Origin: Adiantum capillus-veneris
Taxonomy: Eukaryota; Streptophyta; Polypodiopsida; Polypodiales; Pteridaceae
Direction of reading: 5' to 3'
NCBI GenBank assembly: GCA_014529385.2
Contig: CM043944.1
Location: 180,053,240-180,117,239 of the forward strand
Length of the DNA stretch: 64,000 bases
Shown: piece after piece, positions 11,482 to 24,132 of the stretch
Layout: every line of letters begins with the position of its first letter
Position numbering within the stretch: position 1 is the stretch's first letter
Notes under the pieces: generated by a model
The model's input: the letters and a program-made list of their open reading frames with translations, nothing else
What the model was told of the DNA's origin: nothing
The model's database searches: none
Made by a program: the position numbers and the translations under genes

Positions 11482-12470
11482 ATGACTGACAACAACATAG
11501 ATGTGTTCAGGATGTTTGCTGCTGAGGACGAGTTGGATAGGGACAATTACCCTACGTGGACTTACATGATGCAACATGTTCTTTTGTCAAGGGCGTCTGA
11601 AATGTTATGGAGGTAATTGATGTACGTCTTGGTTCTAAGGATGTAGTTGATATTGAGGATGTTGCAGGTCTCGCTGCAAGAATGTTGTTAGAGTTGTTTT
11701 GCCTACTACAAAACAAGCTTGTTGGGATGTAAACGATGCACAGGCTCATGTGTTGATTGTGTTTTTTGTAAAGAGCACCATTACTCCTCATGTTTGTTCA
11801 CCAAAATCTACAAAACAAGCTTTGGATATTGTGGCTGGTCTTTATACAAGCCGAAATGAGGAAAATATTGCTTTGTTTCATAAAGAGCTACAATCAAACA
11901 TTATGCATGAGGAAGATGATATATACATTGGTGTCAAGGATACCAATGAGCAACTTATTTTTGTAGGTGGAGTCATTTCAGACAGTTACCTTGTGCAGAA
12001 ATCTAGGCTGTTCTTGATGCCTTGCCATATTCTTACCAAGATTTTGCTAGTACTTGCAGACTTATGACCCAAGGAAATCCTGAAGTTTTCAAGTTCGATG
12101 CATTGTGCACATTGTTGTTGCAAGAGTCACTTTCCAAAAAAAACAGGACTAGACAGCGTGCAATTGAACAGGCTTTTATTGCTTCTCAAAGAAAGGGTGT
12201 TAGTAGCAATGCAGCAACTTCTTATGGTTTTGCTGCGAGTGGCAAAACTTCTGTTCCAAATGCTTCTGTTGGCAACACTTCATCGGGAAATTATGGTGAT
12301 AAGGGAAAAAAGAAGATGTGTTACCATTATTGTAAAGTTAATGATTACTTGATTAAGCAGTCATAAGTTGAAGTCCAAAGAGGCTAAGAAGAAAGAGGTT
12401 GGTTCCACTGTAAATGCTAGTTCCACTACAAATGCAGCCATTGTTGAGTCTTTTCTGAAAGGAGACTGTG
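11482..12470 (+). pseudogene. Ty1/copia gag, broken
   Basis: The ATG at 11482 starts MTDNNIDVFRMF, then DRDNYPTWTYMM, the usual copia Gag start (N-Y-x-x-W). The frame stops soon after. The UBN2-like middle is readable at about 11699-11990 (STKQALDIVAGLYTSRNEEN) and about 12022-12360 (LPYSYQDFASTCRLM, then SYGFAASGKTSVPN). The zinc knuckle expected at about 12320 is degraded to CYHYCKVNDY with the later His and Cys lost. Gag would package element RNA; several frame shifts make it non-functional. Confidence 0.7.
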
Positions 12471-12554
12471 ATGCTGCTGTTGATGCAGAATAGTGCAAAG
12501 TGCATTTACAATCCTGTTGTCTATGATGCATGCATGTCAGTTGTTGCAAATTCA

Positions 12555-12815
12555 CATGTGTGATATTTCAATAGTGGTGCTACAAAGCACATTACCTCAC
12601 ATCATGAATTGCTCACCTCTCTTGAGTCTCTCCCTCATGCGAATTCGGTCACTTGTGCCAAAAATGCCTCTTATCCTGTTCAGGGAGTTGGAAAGATTGT
12701 TCTTATTACTGCAAATGGCAGTTATTTTACACTTGTTGATGCACTTTATGTACCTGGGATCAAGAAGAATCTTTTGTTTGTATCTGCACTTGCTAGACTT
12801 AGACCTGTAGTCTAA
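12555..12815 (+). pseudogene. Copia aspartic protease, active Asp lost
   Basis: FNSGATKHITSHHELLTSL corresponds to the copia protease active site, usually DSGA with downstream H-x-T/C. Here the first residue is Asn, which removes the catalytic Asp. GVGKIVLITANGS and VDALYVPGIKKNLLFVSALA are the conserved flap and C-terminal blocks. It sits between gag and integrase, the copia order. Confidence 0.8.
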
Positions 12816-13860
12816 TTTGTCGATGACAGATGTACAATTCAGAATCCCAGTTTTGGTGATAAAATTGTTGCATCTGGCCTTTTGTGCCATGGGCCGTATA
12901 AGCTCACTTTGTATGACAAGTGTGGACTAGATTTTGCAAATGCAGTTGCAAATTCAAGGGCTATTTCAGATGCAAAATTGTGGCATGCACGTTTTGGACA
13001 TCTGAATTTTGTCAGTTTGCTGCGTTTGTAAAAGTTTGATATGGTTGCTTCTTTGCCTCCTCTTGAAGCACCTGTCAAACATGTTTGTGAAGGCTGTATT
13101 TTGGGTAAATTATAGCATTCTAAATTTCCAAAGGGTTGTTCAGTTAGGGCCACATGCAGGTTGCATCTTGTGCATAGTGATGTTTGTGGGCCCATGCAAA
13201 CTTCATCCTTGGGCAATTACCTGTACTTCGTGGCTTTCATTGATGATTACTCTAGGCATGCATGGGAATTCTCTCTTAGTTCAAAGTTTTTATGTGCTTC
13301 AAATAATTTGTGGCTATGGCTGAAAATGTCTTGGAATGTACTATGGGCACCCTCTATTGTGATCGAGGGGGGGAGTATATGTCTCATGAATTTAATGCAT
13401 TTTTGGCTAGTCGTAGGATAAAACACCAATGTAAAATTCCTTATACGCCTCAACAAAATGGTCTAGCTGAGAAGAAAAATGGGTCACTTACGGAAATGGT
13501 AGGATGTATGGTCAAAAGTCAAGCTTTGCCGCATTCTTTTTGGCTTGAGGCCATCATGTGTGCCACTTATGTACTTAATAGGTGTCCTACAAAAGCTTTG
13601 TATTCTATTACTCATATGAAGCACGGCATGATAGAAAGCCTTCTATTGAGCACATGCGTGCTTTAGGCTATTTGGCGTATGCTTTGGTGCCACAAACACA
13701 ACAAAGAAAATTGGATGATAAGTCTATCAAACGTATTTTTGCTGGTTAAAGTGTTAAAGGTTACAGGTTGTATCATCTGCAAACAAAGCGTATTTTGGTT
13801 TCACGGGATGTAGTGTTTGTGGAAGATTCTATTCAGCCCTTCCTGTCATGTACTAGAGAT
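12816..13860 (+). pseudogene. Copia integrase, broken
   Basis: The GAG-pre-integrase zinc module is visible (KLWHARFGHLNF, then HVCEGCILGK). The catalytic core has D in LVHSDVCGPMQ, D in LYCDRGGEYMS and E in QNGLAEKKNGSL, matching the DDE triad of copia integrases. A stretch between the first and second Asp is missing or rearranged (about 13270-13320). Stops at about 13029, 13113 and 13747 and frame shifts interrupt it. Confidence 0.85.
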
Positions 13861-14165
13861 AGTAATGTAAGCCCACAAGACATTTATGATACTTTGTTGA
13901 CTCTTTTTAGTGGTGGAAGTTTGAATGGAAATTCCAATGAGGTAAATGTACAGCCTATGGGGGTTTCCGAAAATGTTATATATCAGCGTATTACGGATGC
14001 AGATGTACATGATGTACTTGATGAGGAAAGGGCTGAAAATGAGCAGGCTAGAGGTATGCCAAAAAGGCTGGTGCATACATTGCATGACAGTAACTGGACA
14101 CACCTTTGTATAGTCGTACTCGTTCAGGCTTTGTCCATGCATCTTAGTCATCAGATTGTTATGCT

Positions 14166-14891
14166 TTGGCTGAGTCTAGCTTACATGATGTTGAGGAACC
14201 TCTATCTTTTGATAAAGCACAAAATTTAGAAAATTGGATGGCTACCATGCAATCAGAATATGATGCACTTATAGAAAATGACACATGGAATTTATGTGAT
14301 TTACCTCCTAGCAAAAAGGCCATTGGTAGTACAAAGTGGGTTTACAACTTAAAATGCAAGCTAGATGGTGAGATCGATCACCATAAGGCTTGACTTGTTG
14401 CAAAGGGTTATGCACAACAAAAAGGCATAGATTATGAAGAGACTTTTGTTCCCACTTGTCGTTTGACTATTGTGCCTTTTCTACGTGCATTGGTAGCTCA
14501 TTTTGGTTGGGATGTACATCAATCAAACATTGTTACTACTTTCTTGAATGGTGACATATTTGAGGAGATTTACGTAACACAGCCTCGTGGTTTTGTCAAG
14601 AAAGGACAAGAGGACAAAGTGTGTGTATGTAAGAAGGCTTTGTATGGGTTGAATCAATCTCCTCGTGGTTGGTATGAGAAAGCTGACACTCATTTGGTCA
14701 AACGAGGCTTTTGTAACAGTCCAAAAAAAAGCACATTATATGTGAAGTGTGAGGGTGATGTACTTCTCATTGTGGTTCTTTACGTAGATGATTTGTTGAT
14801 CACTGGCCCAAATGAGAGACATATTGCTAAATTTAAGGCTAATTTGAATGCTTCTTTCAAGATGAAAGATTTGTGGTTGCTGCATCATTAG
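14166..14891 (+). pseudogene. Copia reverse transcriptase with two internal stops
   Basis: ENWMATMQSEYDALIENDTW and STKWVYNLK are the standard copia RT start. YGLNQSPRGWYEK and LYVDDLLITG (catalytic Asp pair, about 14780-14810) are present. TGA at 14391-14393 interrupts HHKA-LVAKGYAQQ, where Arg is normal, so a CGA to TGA change is likely. TAG at 14889-14891 interrupts LHH-LGIQF. Otherwise the frame is nearly open, so this element is younger than the one around it. Confidence 0.9.
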
Positions 14892-15640
14892 TTGGGTATA
14901 CAATTTAACCAGTGTGATGGTGGTATTGCCTTGTGTCAGAAAAGTTACATAGAGACATTGCTATGTAAGTTTGGACTTGAGGGTTGCAAACCTATTGCCA
15001 CTCCCATGGAAACATGTTTGAAATTGAGTCTTCATGATGTTGGTGATCCTACTGATATCACTCTTTACCAATGCCTCATTTATGTATGCAACACAAGGCC
15101 AGATATTCAGTTTGTAGTCTCATACATTAGCAAATTTATGCATAGCCCAGGGTCTAAGCATTGGCAGGCTATCAAGAGGATTTTCTGCTACCTTAGTGGC
15201 ACTTTACATCTTGGCTTGTTTTATCCCAAGGGGGGATCATTGCCGCCCACTTACATGCTTTTTCGGACTCAGATTGGGCTGGTTGTTTTGACAAGCGAGT
15301 GTCCAAAAATGCTTTTTTTTCCGTGCTTGGCAGTTCATGTATATCATGGCTGAGCAAGAAGCAATTTATTGTGGCCACTTTGAGTTGTGAGGCTGAGTAC
15401 AGGGCAGTCTTCACAACTACGGTTCAGTGTGTATGGCTCAGACTCCTTATGGTTGATTTGGGTGTTGGACAAGACACTATCTACACTGAGAGTCAAAGCA
15501 CATTGGCACTTGCAAGGAACCCAGTGTGTCAGGGAGAGGCTCTCAGCAGGAGAGATCAAATTGGCTTATGTGCCATCATAGAAAAACCTTGCAGATCGTT
15601 TCACAAAGGCATTGTCTCATGAGAAGTGAGAGGCTTTCCG
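14892..15640 (+). pseudogene. Copia RNase H and 3' coding end
   Basis: SYIETLLCKFGL, NTRPDIQFVVSYISKFM and HWQAIKRIFCYL are standard copia blocks after RT. The RNase H acidic residues appear in SDSDWAG (shifted frame, about 15265), SCEAEYRA (about 15384) and IYTESQSTLALA, where Asp is usual in place of Glu. LADRFTKALSHEK-like remnants follow at about 15590-15625. Two frame changes break it. Confidence 0.85.
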
Positions 15641-15737
15641 CAAAGATTTGTGCTTACTCCCCTTTGTGGATTGATCATGTCCTCAAGTCATGGAACTTCA
15701 CTTTACTCATGTGCCAGCTCTTGTTCACCGCATCACT

Positions 15738-15748
15738 CCAGGGGGATT
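15738..15748 (+). other. Polypurine tract of copia element
   Basis: CCAGGGGGATT directly precedes the TG at 15749, the usual primer for plus-strand DNA synthesis next to a 3' LTR. Confidence 0.6.
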
Positions 15749-15978
15749 TGTCACCATATACATGTGGTAGTGATGTGTGTGAACACACTACGACCGCCAG
15801 GGAATTTTTACCCTCTTTAGGAGGTTTTTGCCCTCGTGCATTGTATATACGCCCATCACTCTAGGGCTATCTATCTTTCCATTTCACACTAAGTATAATA
15901 CACTCTCTATTGTGTGCCTTGATCTTCCTTCGTCTTCTCCAAGCTGTTTGTGTTTTCTTGCAACCATAATTCCAATAA
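15749..15978 (+). repeat. 3' LTR of nested Ty1/copia element
   Basis: About 230 bp, from TGTCACCATATAC to CCAATA, matching the 5' LTR at 10888-11154. No matching 5-bp target duplication was found at the inferred outer ends, so at least one end is imprecise. Confidence 0.7.
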
Positions 15979-16205
15979 TTTGTTAGGATTTTTGTGGCAA
16001 GCATTTCATGATACCCCACTTTGTAGGAAGATGCACTCCAAAGGAAGATGTCTGAAGGCATGTAACTTTGGGAAAAAAATTTCTTGAAAGCTTGCCAAGT
16101 CCTTGTAGTGAGTGTCTTGGTGGCTATAGACATCCACCACAGGATAGCACTCCCTCTAAGGAAAAAAATGGTGGTTCGAGAATAAAATTGATCCTTCTTG
16201 TGCAA
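15979..16205 (-). pseudogene. Gag fragment of the old minus-strand element
   Basis: On the minus strand from 16205, IFFLRGSAILWWMS is followed by TWQAFKKFFSQSYMPSD, the L.G.A..WW and TW.xFK..F...Y.P signatures of a gypsy-type gag. It lies just inside the primer site and 5' LTR at 16403, where gag is expected. The copia insertion at 15978 cuts it off; the rest of the coding region is not present on the other side, so the host element was already deleted or was deleted later. Confidence 0.6.
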
Positions 16206-16387
16206 GTGTTCTAGAACTCCTTATGGCTTATGCCCAATAAGACAGAGCGATGAAGACGGGAGCACACCCAATGTGTGATGGACAAAGGGTAGGAGTGGTC
16301 AATAAGTTCGAGTTCTAGACAATTTTTTTAAAAAAATTCTAGTAAACTTTGGTAGGACCGGTATGCTTTCAGAAAAGCACATGCTTA

Positions 16388-16401
16388 AAGTTTTGATACC
16401 A
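16388..16401 (-). other. Primer-binding site of the old minus-strand element
   Basis: The reverse complement reads TGGTATCAAAACTT, two mismatches in the first twelve bases from the initiator tRNA-Met site, one base inside the LTR end. It proves the minus orientation of the 9494-17070 element. Confidence 0.7.
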
Positions 16402-16402
16402 T

Positions 16403-17070
16403 TGTCATGGGGACAGGCACCATGTGTCGATGGAAAAGAGTATACTAAAAAACTTAAAGAACTTCAAATAACAATTGAACTTAAAGGGAGACATGATACA
16501 AGGCGTGGAGTAGAGGATTTCCACCCCAAGAGAGCACTAGCCCCAAACGTTGGCATTCCTTTCAGTATTTCTTTATATTGCTTGAACTCAATACACTTCT
16601 GGTACTCCATCCTCTGCATCTTCACGCAGAAGCATGCCAAATAATGAGCCATTTTCTCATATTTAAAGTCTCTTGGCCTCTCAAAAGTAGTTAGATGCAA
16701 AGAATCAAACAATAAAGCAACTAGTTCAAAAGCTGACAATGCGTTTTGCGGAAATATGTATATTTGTCATGTCACTAGCATAATTTGTGGGCATTTGTAC
16801 AACTCTCACGTTAGCATATCTGCTTGAAATCTAGACCATCTATACTGCTTCCATGCCATCATACTCCATGTGATTTAGTGTGTGTGTTGGTCTCGCTTTA
16901 TTTTGATGCATTTAGGTCCCCTCGATCCCATCAAAAGGGATCCCGTAAGCTGGTGGGAACTCGTCTTTTAAAAATAGGAGTCTACTTCTTCTTCTTCTTC
17001 TAATTTTGCTTCTAATTCTTTTAGGGTTTAGTCCCCTTAGTTGGGGTCTACAAGTCGGCTCCATTCTTCA
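16403..17070 (-). repeat. 5' LTR of the old minus-strand element
   Basis: A 668-bp partner of the LTR at 9494-10152. In element orientation it starts TGAAGAATGG and ends TGACA before the primer site. A (CTT)n stretch lies near 16985. Confidence 0.7.
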
Positions 17071-17440
17071 GTGTCTTGACATGTCAATAGTTTGTGACAC
17101 ATGCCATCTCCCTATACAAGCGACTGGAATCCATGAGACAAGATGCTAACAACTGTGCAGGTGAAGCCGTGGCTCTCACCAAATTTGTGGTGGTAATTGT
17201 TGACATAGATCTTGCGATGGGATCCAAGAACCGCTTCTTGGGGCCAAACAAACCCGAGAAGAGATGTAAAGTCAAACAAGGAAATGATCTAATAATACAT
17301 TACCGTCCAAAATCAAGGTTGCACCACCCCTCAAGGTTGCTCAAGCATCAACATAAAATCTATTCAAAGCCCCTATGTCCCCATAGTAGCAAAGAGATCT
17401 ACAACAGCGACCAAATGCAAGAATGTGCCAAGTATTAGTA
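17071..17440. other. Unassigned flank
   Basis: A 114-codon plus-strand reading frame (17094-17438) runs through this stretch but shows no domain I recognise and has a competing minus-strand frame. I treat it as non-coding or an unidentified repeat. Confidence 0.3.
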
Positions 17441-19400
17441 GAATTTTTTGTTAAAAGAAAAGTCTCCCATGCCTATTGCTATCATGCTTCCAAAGTAGAG
17501 TGACAAGTTCTACTGGTGGTTGGGAGATGTCGTCTCACCACAAACACAATCCTAAGCATGCATACTTCTTAAATTTTGTGCACAATAAAAGAAAGAGAAT
17601 AATTCTTATAGACAAAAACATTGTTAATTTAAAGTGCATCTTCATTTGCTTACTCTAGTGTAGCATTGTAAGCATTGACAAGGTTCATATTATCCTTAAG
17701 CTAGGTTCCTTGCATCCATATAGAACCTTTAAAAGGATAATTTTTAAACTTAACCAGACGTCATTGGATAATCTTACCATTTCTTAGTACCTTGTCTTTG
17801 TGTTGAAGGATCGATTCGGGTTGCGACACCTCTTCTTGATCTCGATCTCTGGCGGGTCCTCCATTATTGGTTCTTTTGGTGGTTCTCCTTTCTAAGGCAT
17901 GAGTAGGCTCACATGGTTAGCATGGTGAATGAGCCAATCATTGGGCAACTTTAACTAATAATCCATCTCATTGATTGGCTTAAGAATTTTAAAAGAAAGA
18001 ACCATAGTATCTTTTTGCTAGTTTAGCATAATTCTCTTGGTGGCTCGTAGGATTATTGCCCGTAGTATGCCTTAGAGAAGCCTTGAGAAAATTTAGCAAG
18101 ACCCAATCATTTTTCTTAAAGGCTAAGGCTCTTCTAAGTTTATAAGCAGCCACCATGTTTGCCTTTGCTTTGTGATGAATATAACCTCTTTAATCTTTGG
18201 AAAAGATTCGGCTATATTCATCGTCAGCAGCAAAGATCTTCCCATGTACTTTCAGTGGTAAGGGACTTTTGCATCTTCCCTCTTTAACCTTGAGAGGTGC
18301 TTTCCCCATAGAAGTATGTACAATGTCATTGTACGTATACTCTATAAGAGGTAAGTACTTATCTCATTGAGAACATTTGATCTACTTCCATGACATAGGC
18401 TTTTAGTAGATTCAAGAATCATTAGATTAGTTATTTCAATTTGGTCATCCGTTTGTGGACGATAGGCCAAAAGAAAAATTTAATCTACTTCCTAGATTCT
18501 CAAAGAGACCCTTCTAGAAATTATTGGTCATTCTAGGATCGTTGTTGGACACTATGGATATTGGCAAGCCATGATACTTAAAAATTTGAGATCTAAAGAG
18601 GGTTTCCATTTAATGTACCTCAATAGTCTTTTTGACAGACATAGAGTGTGTTTTCTTGCTAAGCCTGTCGACTAAAACAATCCAAGACTTTGCTTCCCTT
18701 GATCAAATTTCAATTTTTTATATACCACACATTTTGAAACATACTCTTGTATATTTACTTTTCATGGTAGACCAAAAAAAATACATTTCTACTCCTCAAA
18801 GCGTAGATTATTAAATCCCTCTTTGCCCTGCATAATGAGAAGCATGGGATTTATACATGAATTTCTTATTGTATGGGTGAGTAACACCTAGCCTATTACG
18901 GTTTGGAAGATAATCATCCTTCAAAGTGAATTGTTCTTTTTTTATTCCCTAATGCAAAGGCTGTAATTACCTACTTAAAGTCTTCATCAATAGCATACTC
19001 ATCTATCATAAATGATAGATCATTGTGAGTTGCTAAAGACACCACATTTACCCTTGGCCGTTGTGAAAGTGCATTGACACTTGATTGTGCTTGCCAGCAA
19101 TGTGAGATAATGTGGCCTTAATATTGAATTTCTTGTAGAAAAACTTCACTTTTCTTTTGATTATGAAAAGCTTATTCTCTCTCACAACTTGAAAGATTAC
19201 TTGGAGGTGTCCCTTGTACTCCTCAACAGAATTTGAGTGACCTGAAGACTTTTGTCCATCGTCGATCTGAATGCAGCTGGAGCATTTGTCAGTGATCGTA
19301 TTTAGTGCTCTAGAGTCGAGACACGTGATATGTGTCATATTTCTTTTGCACTAAAAGTACTGATGAGCAAAATAGAGAGGAGCTAGGCCTCACCATCCCT
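17441..19400 (-). pseudogene. Integrase and pol tail of minus-strand chromovirus B
   Basis: Read from high to low coordinates this matches element A. An RNase H end (HIAGKHNQV, about 19110-19080) is followed by integrase blocks near 18650-18350 with several stops (IFKYHGLPISIV, then IEYTYNDIVHTS), KVHGKIFAAD at about 18260-18230, a GPY/F-like RYYGSF near 18065, and the WMQGT-LKDN-NLVNAYN tail at about 17720-17660. The reverse transcriptase core between the palm start and RNase H is largely deleted. It is very degraded, with many stops. It shares the post-coding AACACCAAG-like region near 17540. Confidence 0.7.
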
Positions 19401-20070
19401 TTTTCCACCAGTTCATGCAATTGACTCATGATCTCCTCTTGTTGAGCTTGTGAAACTCAATAAGGAGGTTTATTAGGTGATGAGCTTCCTGATAGGAGCT
19501 CAATTTAATGGTCATCATCCCCTCATCTTGGAAGTAAGTCCATAGGGATATCATTGATGAACACATCTTGGAATCCTTTTAGAAAGTTAGACAAGTCTAA
19601 CTCTTCTTGATTCCTACCATTCACCTTTGATGAAACATTAAGACCTTTTAGGGACTCTTTGACAAAAATCATGTACGCAGAAACTGAGCTCTTCATTGAT
19701 TTATCAAGGTAAGAGGATTTACAAGTGGTATAGTATGGCCAGACTCATTGATATCTATACACATGTTCTTTCCCCTAAAGGTGAAGTAGATTCTCCTCTC
19801 AGGGAGCTTCATGATGGCAACCATGCGATCAAACCATGGAACCCCTAGGATAGCATCCTCATGTTGGAGAGGAGAGATGAAAAATTCTTCTTTGTTGGCA
19901 TAGCTTTGGACATGAAGCCTCAACTTCCCAATCAAGGGAGTAATGGAGGCTTGCTGTCCCTTGAAAGCTGTGTCAGCTGCTACAATATCTCCCATCTCAA
20001 AAGGTTGAATGCCCAACTTCGTGGCCAACTCTGTTGATATGAAGTTGTGAGTAGAGCCAAGGTCAAACAA
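19401..20070 (-). pseudogene. Protease and RT start of chromovirus B
   Basis: A 125-codon open stretch from 20070 to 19693 gives FDLGSTHNFISTELATKLGI and EDAILGVPWFDRM, the same protease as element A but with a D-L-G-S active-site triad nearer the consensus. After a frame break, minus-strand 19490-19370 gives QQEEIMSQLHELVEKGMVRP and SSVLLVQKKYDTY, the first RT block, before the deletion. Confidence 0.8.
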
Positions 20071-20828
20071 GATGAAGGAATCATGCTTCCTTACCTTTCC
20101 CCAAGCATAGGAGAGAGACGATCCTTTGCAATGAGCATCCTCTTTTGGATCTTCGATGGTGGAATCCCTAGGAGTCTTGCGATGTTGAAATCCCTAGGAG
20201 TCTCATTGCGAGCATTTTTCTTGGGACAAGAATGATAGCCATGTCCTTGCTCCCCACACTTAAAACACTTATGGTCCTTGCAAAAAGATCAAAGCTCTTC
20301 ATGAGGGAGTTTGTTTTTAACTTTGTAAACTCCCTCCTCCTTAGACCTATTTTTGTTGTTGTAGGAAGTGCCTTGGGAAGAATTTTGGACATTGGTTTTT
20401 CCCTTTGCATCATTTTTGTCTTTGCTTTCCATGGGTTTGACATTCTCTCTAGCCCCTTGTTGGAAATTGATGCAGAAAGCAACCATGGTGTGGTGGATTA
20501 CTTCGGTAATAGAACCAGACTGTTGGGAGATGACATACTTGGCAATTTCTTCAAGTAATCCCGCACAAAATTTTTGTCTTTGCTTGGCAAAGTCTATCTT
20601 TTGATAGACAGTAGCCTTGAGATGTAAATCCTAAAACTTGTCCACATATTTGTGGATAGAATCATGAGAGAGAAGCCTCAAAATCCGTCACTCTGTGAGC
20701 ACTTTGTCCTTTGCATCACTTGCAAGGAATTTCTTCATGATGGAAACTCGTAGAGTTTTCCATGTCTTTGGGGCTTTGTCGTTGCCACGAAGGCTAGCCC
20801 ACCATTGACGAGCCGATTTTTGGAAGTG
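20071..20828 (-). pseudogene. Gag of chromovirus B, truncated by an LTR
   Basis: From 20828 downward: HFQKSARQWWASLRGNDK, TWKTLRVSIMKKFLASDAK, then a Lys/Asn-rich linker and a zinc-knuckle region at about 20285-20215. The protein stops abruptly at 20828/20829, where the LTR of the next element starts. Its N-terminal half and its 5' LTR are absent on the far side of that element. Confidence 0.75.
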
Positions 20829-22375
<1,547 letters not shown>

Positions 22376-22417
22376 TTACCCTTATGTCTGGTCTTTCTCA
22401 TAGAGGACTTCTTTGTT

Positions 22418-22454
22418 CTTGAGTTATGTTGTGTTGTTGACCTAGTGGTCAACA
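22418..22454 (-). repeat. Internal copy of the LTR terminus of element C
   Basis: 37 bp match the outermost LTR bases at 21749-21785 with three substitutions (CTTGAGTTATGTTG...GGTCAACA). The adjoining 22364-22418 block is itself a copy of 22566-22620 (GAGATCCTCTGATTAC...ACTTCTTTGTTC). Together they bracket the inner side of the captured helicase. Confidence 0.85.
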
Positions 22455-24132
22455 CTTTGCTGTCGTATTGGCTTCATCTGTTGCACTGCTTGTATCTTTG
22501 TCGAACCACAACAAGAACTATGATCCATTAGAGCAGACATCTATCATCATAACCATTCATCTTTGGAGATCCTCTGATTACTTTTATGTCTACGCTTCTT
22601 CATTGGGGACTTCTTTGTTCCTGTGCAATCATGTTGTTAGTGTTGTCTGCAGCTTTGTCATTGAAGGCCATTCTGTGACTCGCCATTGAGGAGAAGTATG
22701 CTATGATCTGAAATTGGTGCTCCAATTCATTTGTCAATTGATTTGAGTGGCATTTCCTTATTGTTGATGTAGAAGGAATATGTACAAGAGGATGGTGATA
22801 GGTGTCTTGAGATTAGGGTCTAAAACCTGGATGACCAAAGGGAAAAAACCCGGTGGGAAAAAAAATGCCTTTGGTATATGCTCTTATTGGAGTTGAGCAG
22901 TTGAACGTGAAGTACATGTTCATGAAAGGTGAGTGCTTGGGTGAAACACGGATATAGTGCCTAATGCAAGTGCCAATTATGGGACACTCTGTATGCATAT
23001 GAGAAATTTTTCAACAAAAGCATGCAATGCGAAAGAAGGAGATGATGGGTGCTTCAAGGAATAAATGTAGCACATGTGACATCAAAAGATGTTTCAATAG
23101 CTTCCACCTTTCCAAGAAGGTTTGTTGATGTAGAAGTTTCTCCACTCATATCTCATTGTGCTCAGTACGTGAGTGTCTTTTGGACCTTCTCCTTCACTTC
23201 TCCAAACTTAAGTACTTAGACTTCGACTCTTTTTCTCACCTATATCAGCATGAGCGACACAACGTAAATATGCTCAACTCTTCCAGCTTGAGTAGTACCT
23301 AGAATAGCTAAGACGCTTAGACCACAGAGAATATTACTTGCAACTTTGGGACTAACACCTCACCCATTTTGTGGCTTAGCTACTTGACTCTGACTTGTAT
23401 GACTTGTCGGTTGCATGTTGACACTGCTTTGTGACAAGTTCTTCGGCTGTTGTAGTGGCTGCTGAGACATACTTCGTGAAGTTTCATCGTTTTCCTGTAC
23501 CTTCTTCTCTTTGTAGTGCTCAGGCCTCTCGTCCATCTTTTCTTCATGTGGATTATGGATTTATTTTTTTTCTTAATAATAAACAAAGAAAATCTTAAAA
23601 CAACTCAACAAAAGAAAAATCATTCAAATAGAAATCTAAATGCTATGTACACTATACACATGTCCCTAGGGGCTCATATATGGATTTTGTCCCCATACTC
23701 CTCTGTAACACTATTATGAGGGCATACACTCTTAATTTCGTCAAAAAATTATCACAATAAAAAGCAAAAATTCAATATCTCACAAAACATTGCCCTCTAA
23801 TAGTCATAATGTTAGGTCCGCATTCAGAATGCCTCCCCCCTTCCTATTTGGAGTCATCCTTTACGACAGGGTATCGCAAAGGGTATGTGTTGTGCTTGGG
23901 CAATTAAAAGTTGTGCCTATGCAGGCCTTGTAATGTAGCCCTATTATGCATACACAGTCAATGCATGGAAAAGATTTATGTTGTGCAAGATGTGGGTATA
24001 AACAATTTGCTTATTGGAATTTGTTGGCGAGGCTTCCTATTCTAAGCAATGTAATGGTCTTTGAAGCGCCTGTATCGTTGCTTGATTGAAGCGACTTGCT
24101 CTCTTCTAACTGTACTGTAATCGTAGGAAGAA
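22455..24132 (-). other. 3' untranslated part of element C
   Basis: No protein family is recognisable. 22835-22880 on the minus strand has runs of T and CCCACCGGG with a GGTTTT stretch, of the kind often seen near the 3' ends of plant LTR elements. The rest of the stretch shows no gene. Confidence 0.45.

Noticed and set aside
17094-17438. 114-codon plus-strand frame as a host gene
   Set aside because: No recognisable domain, a competing antisense frame, and a position between two retrotransposon remnants.
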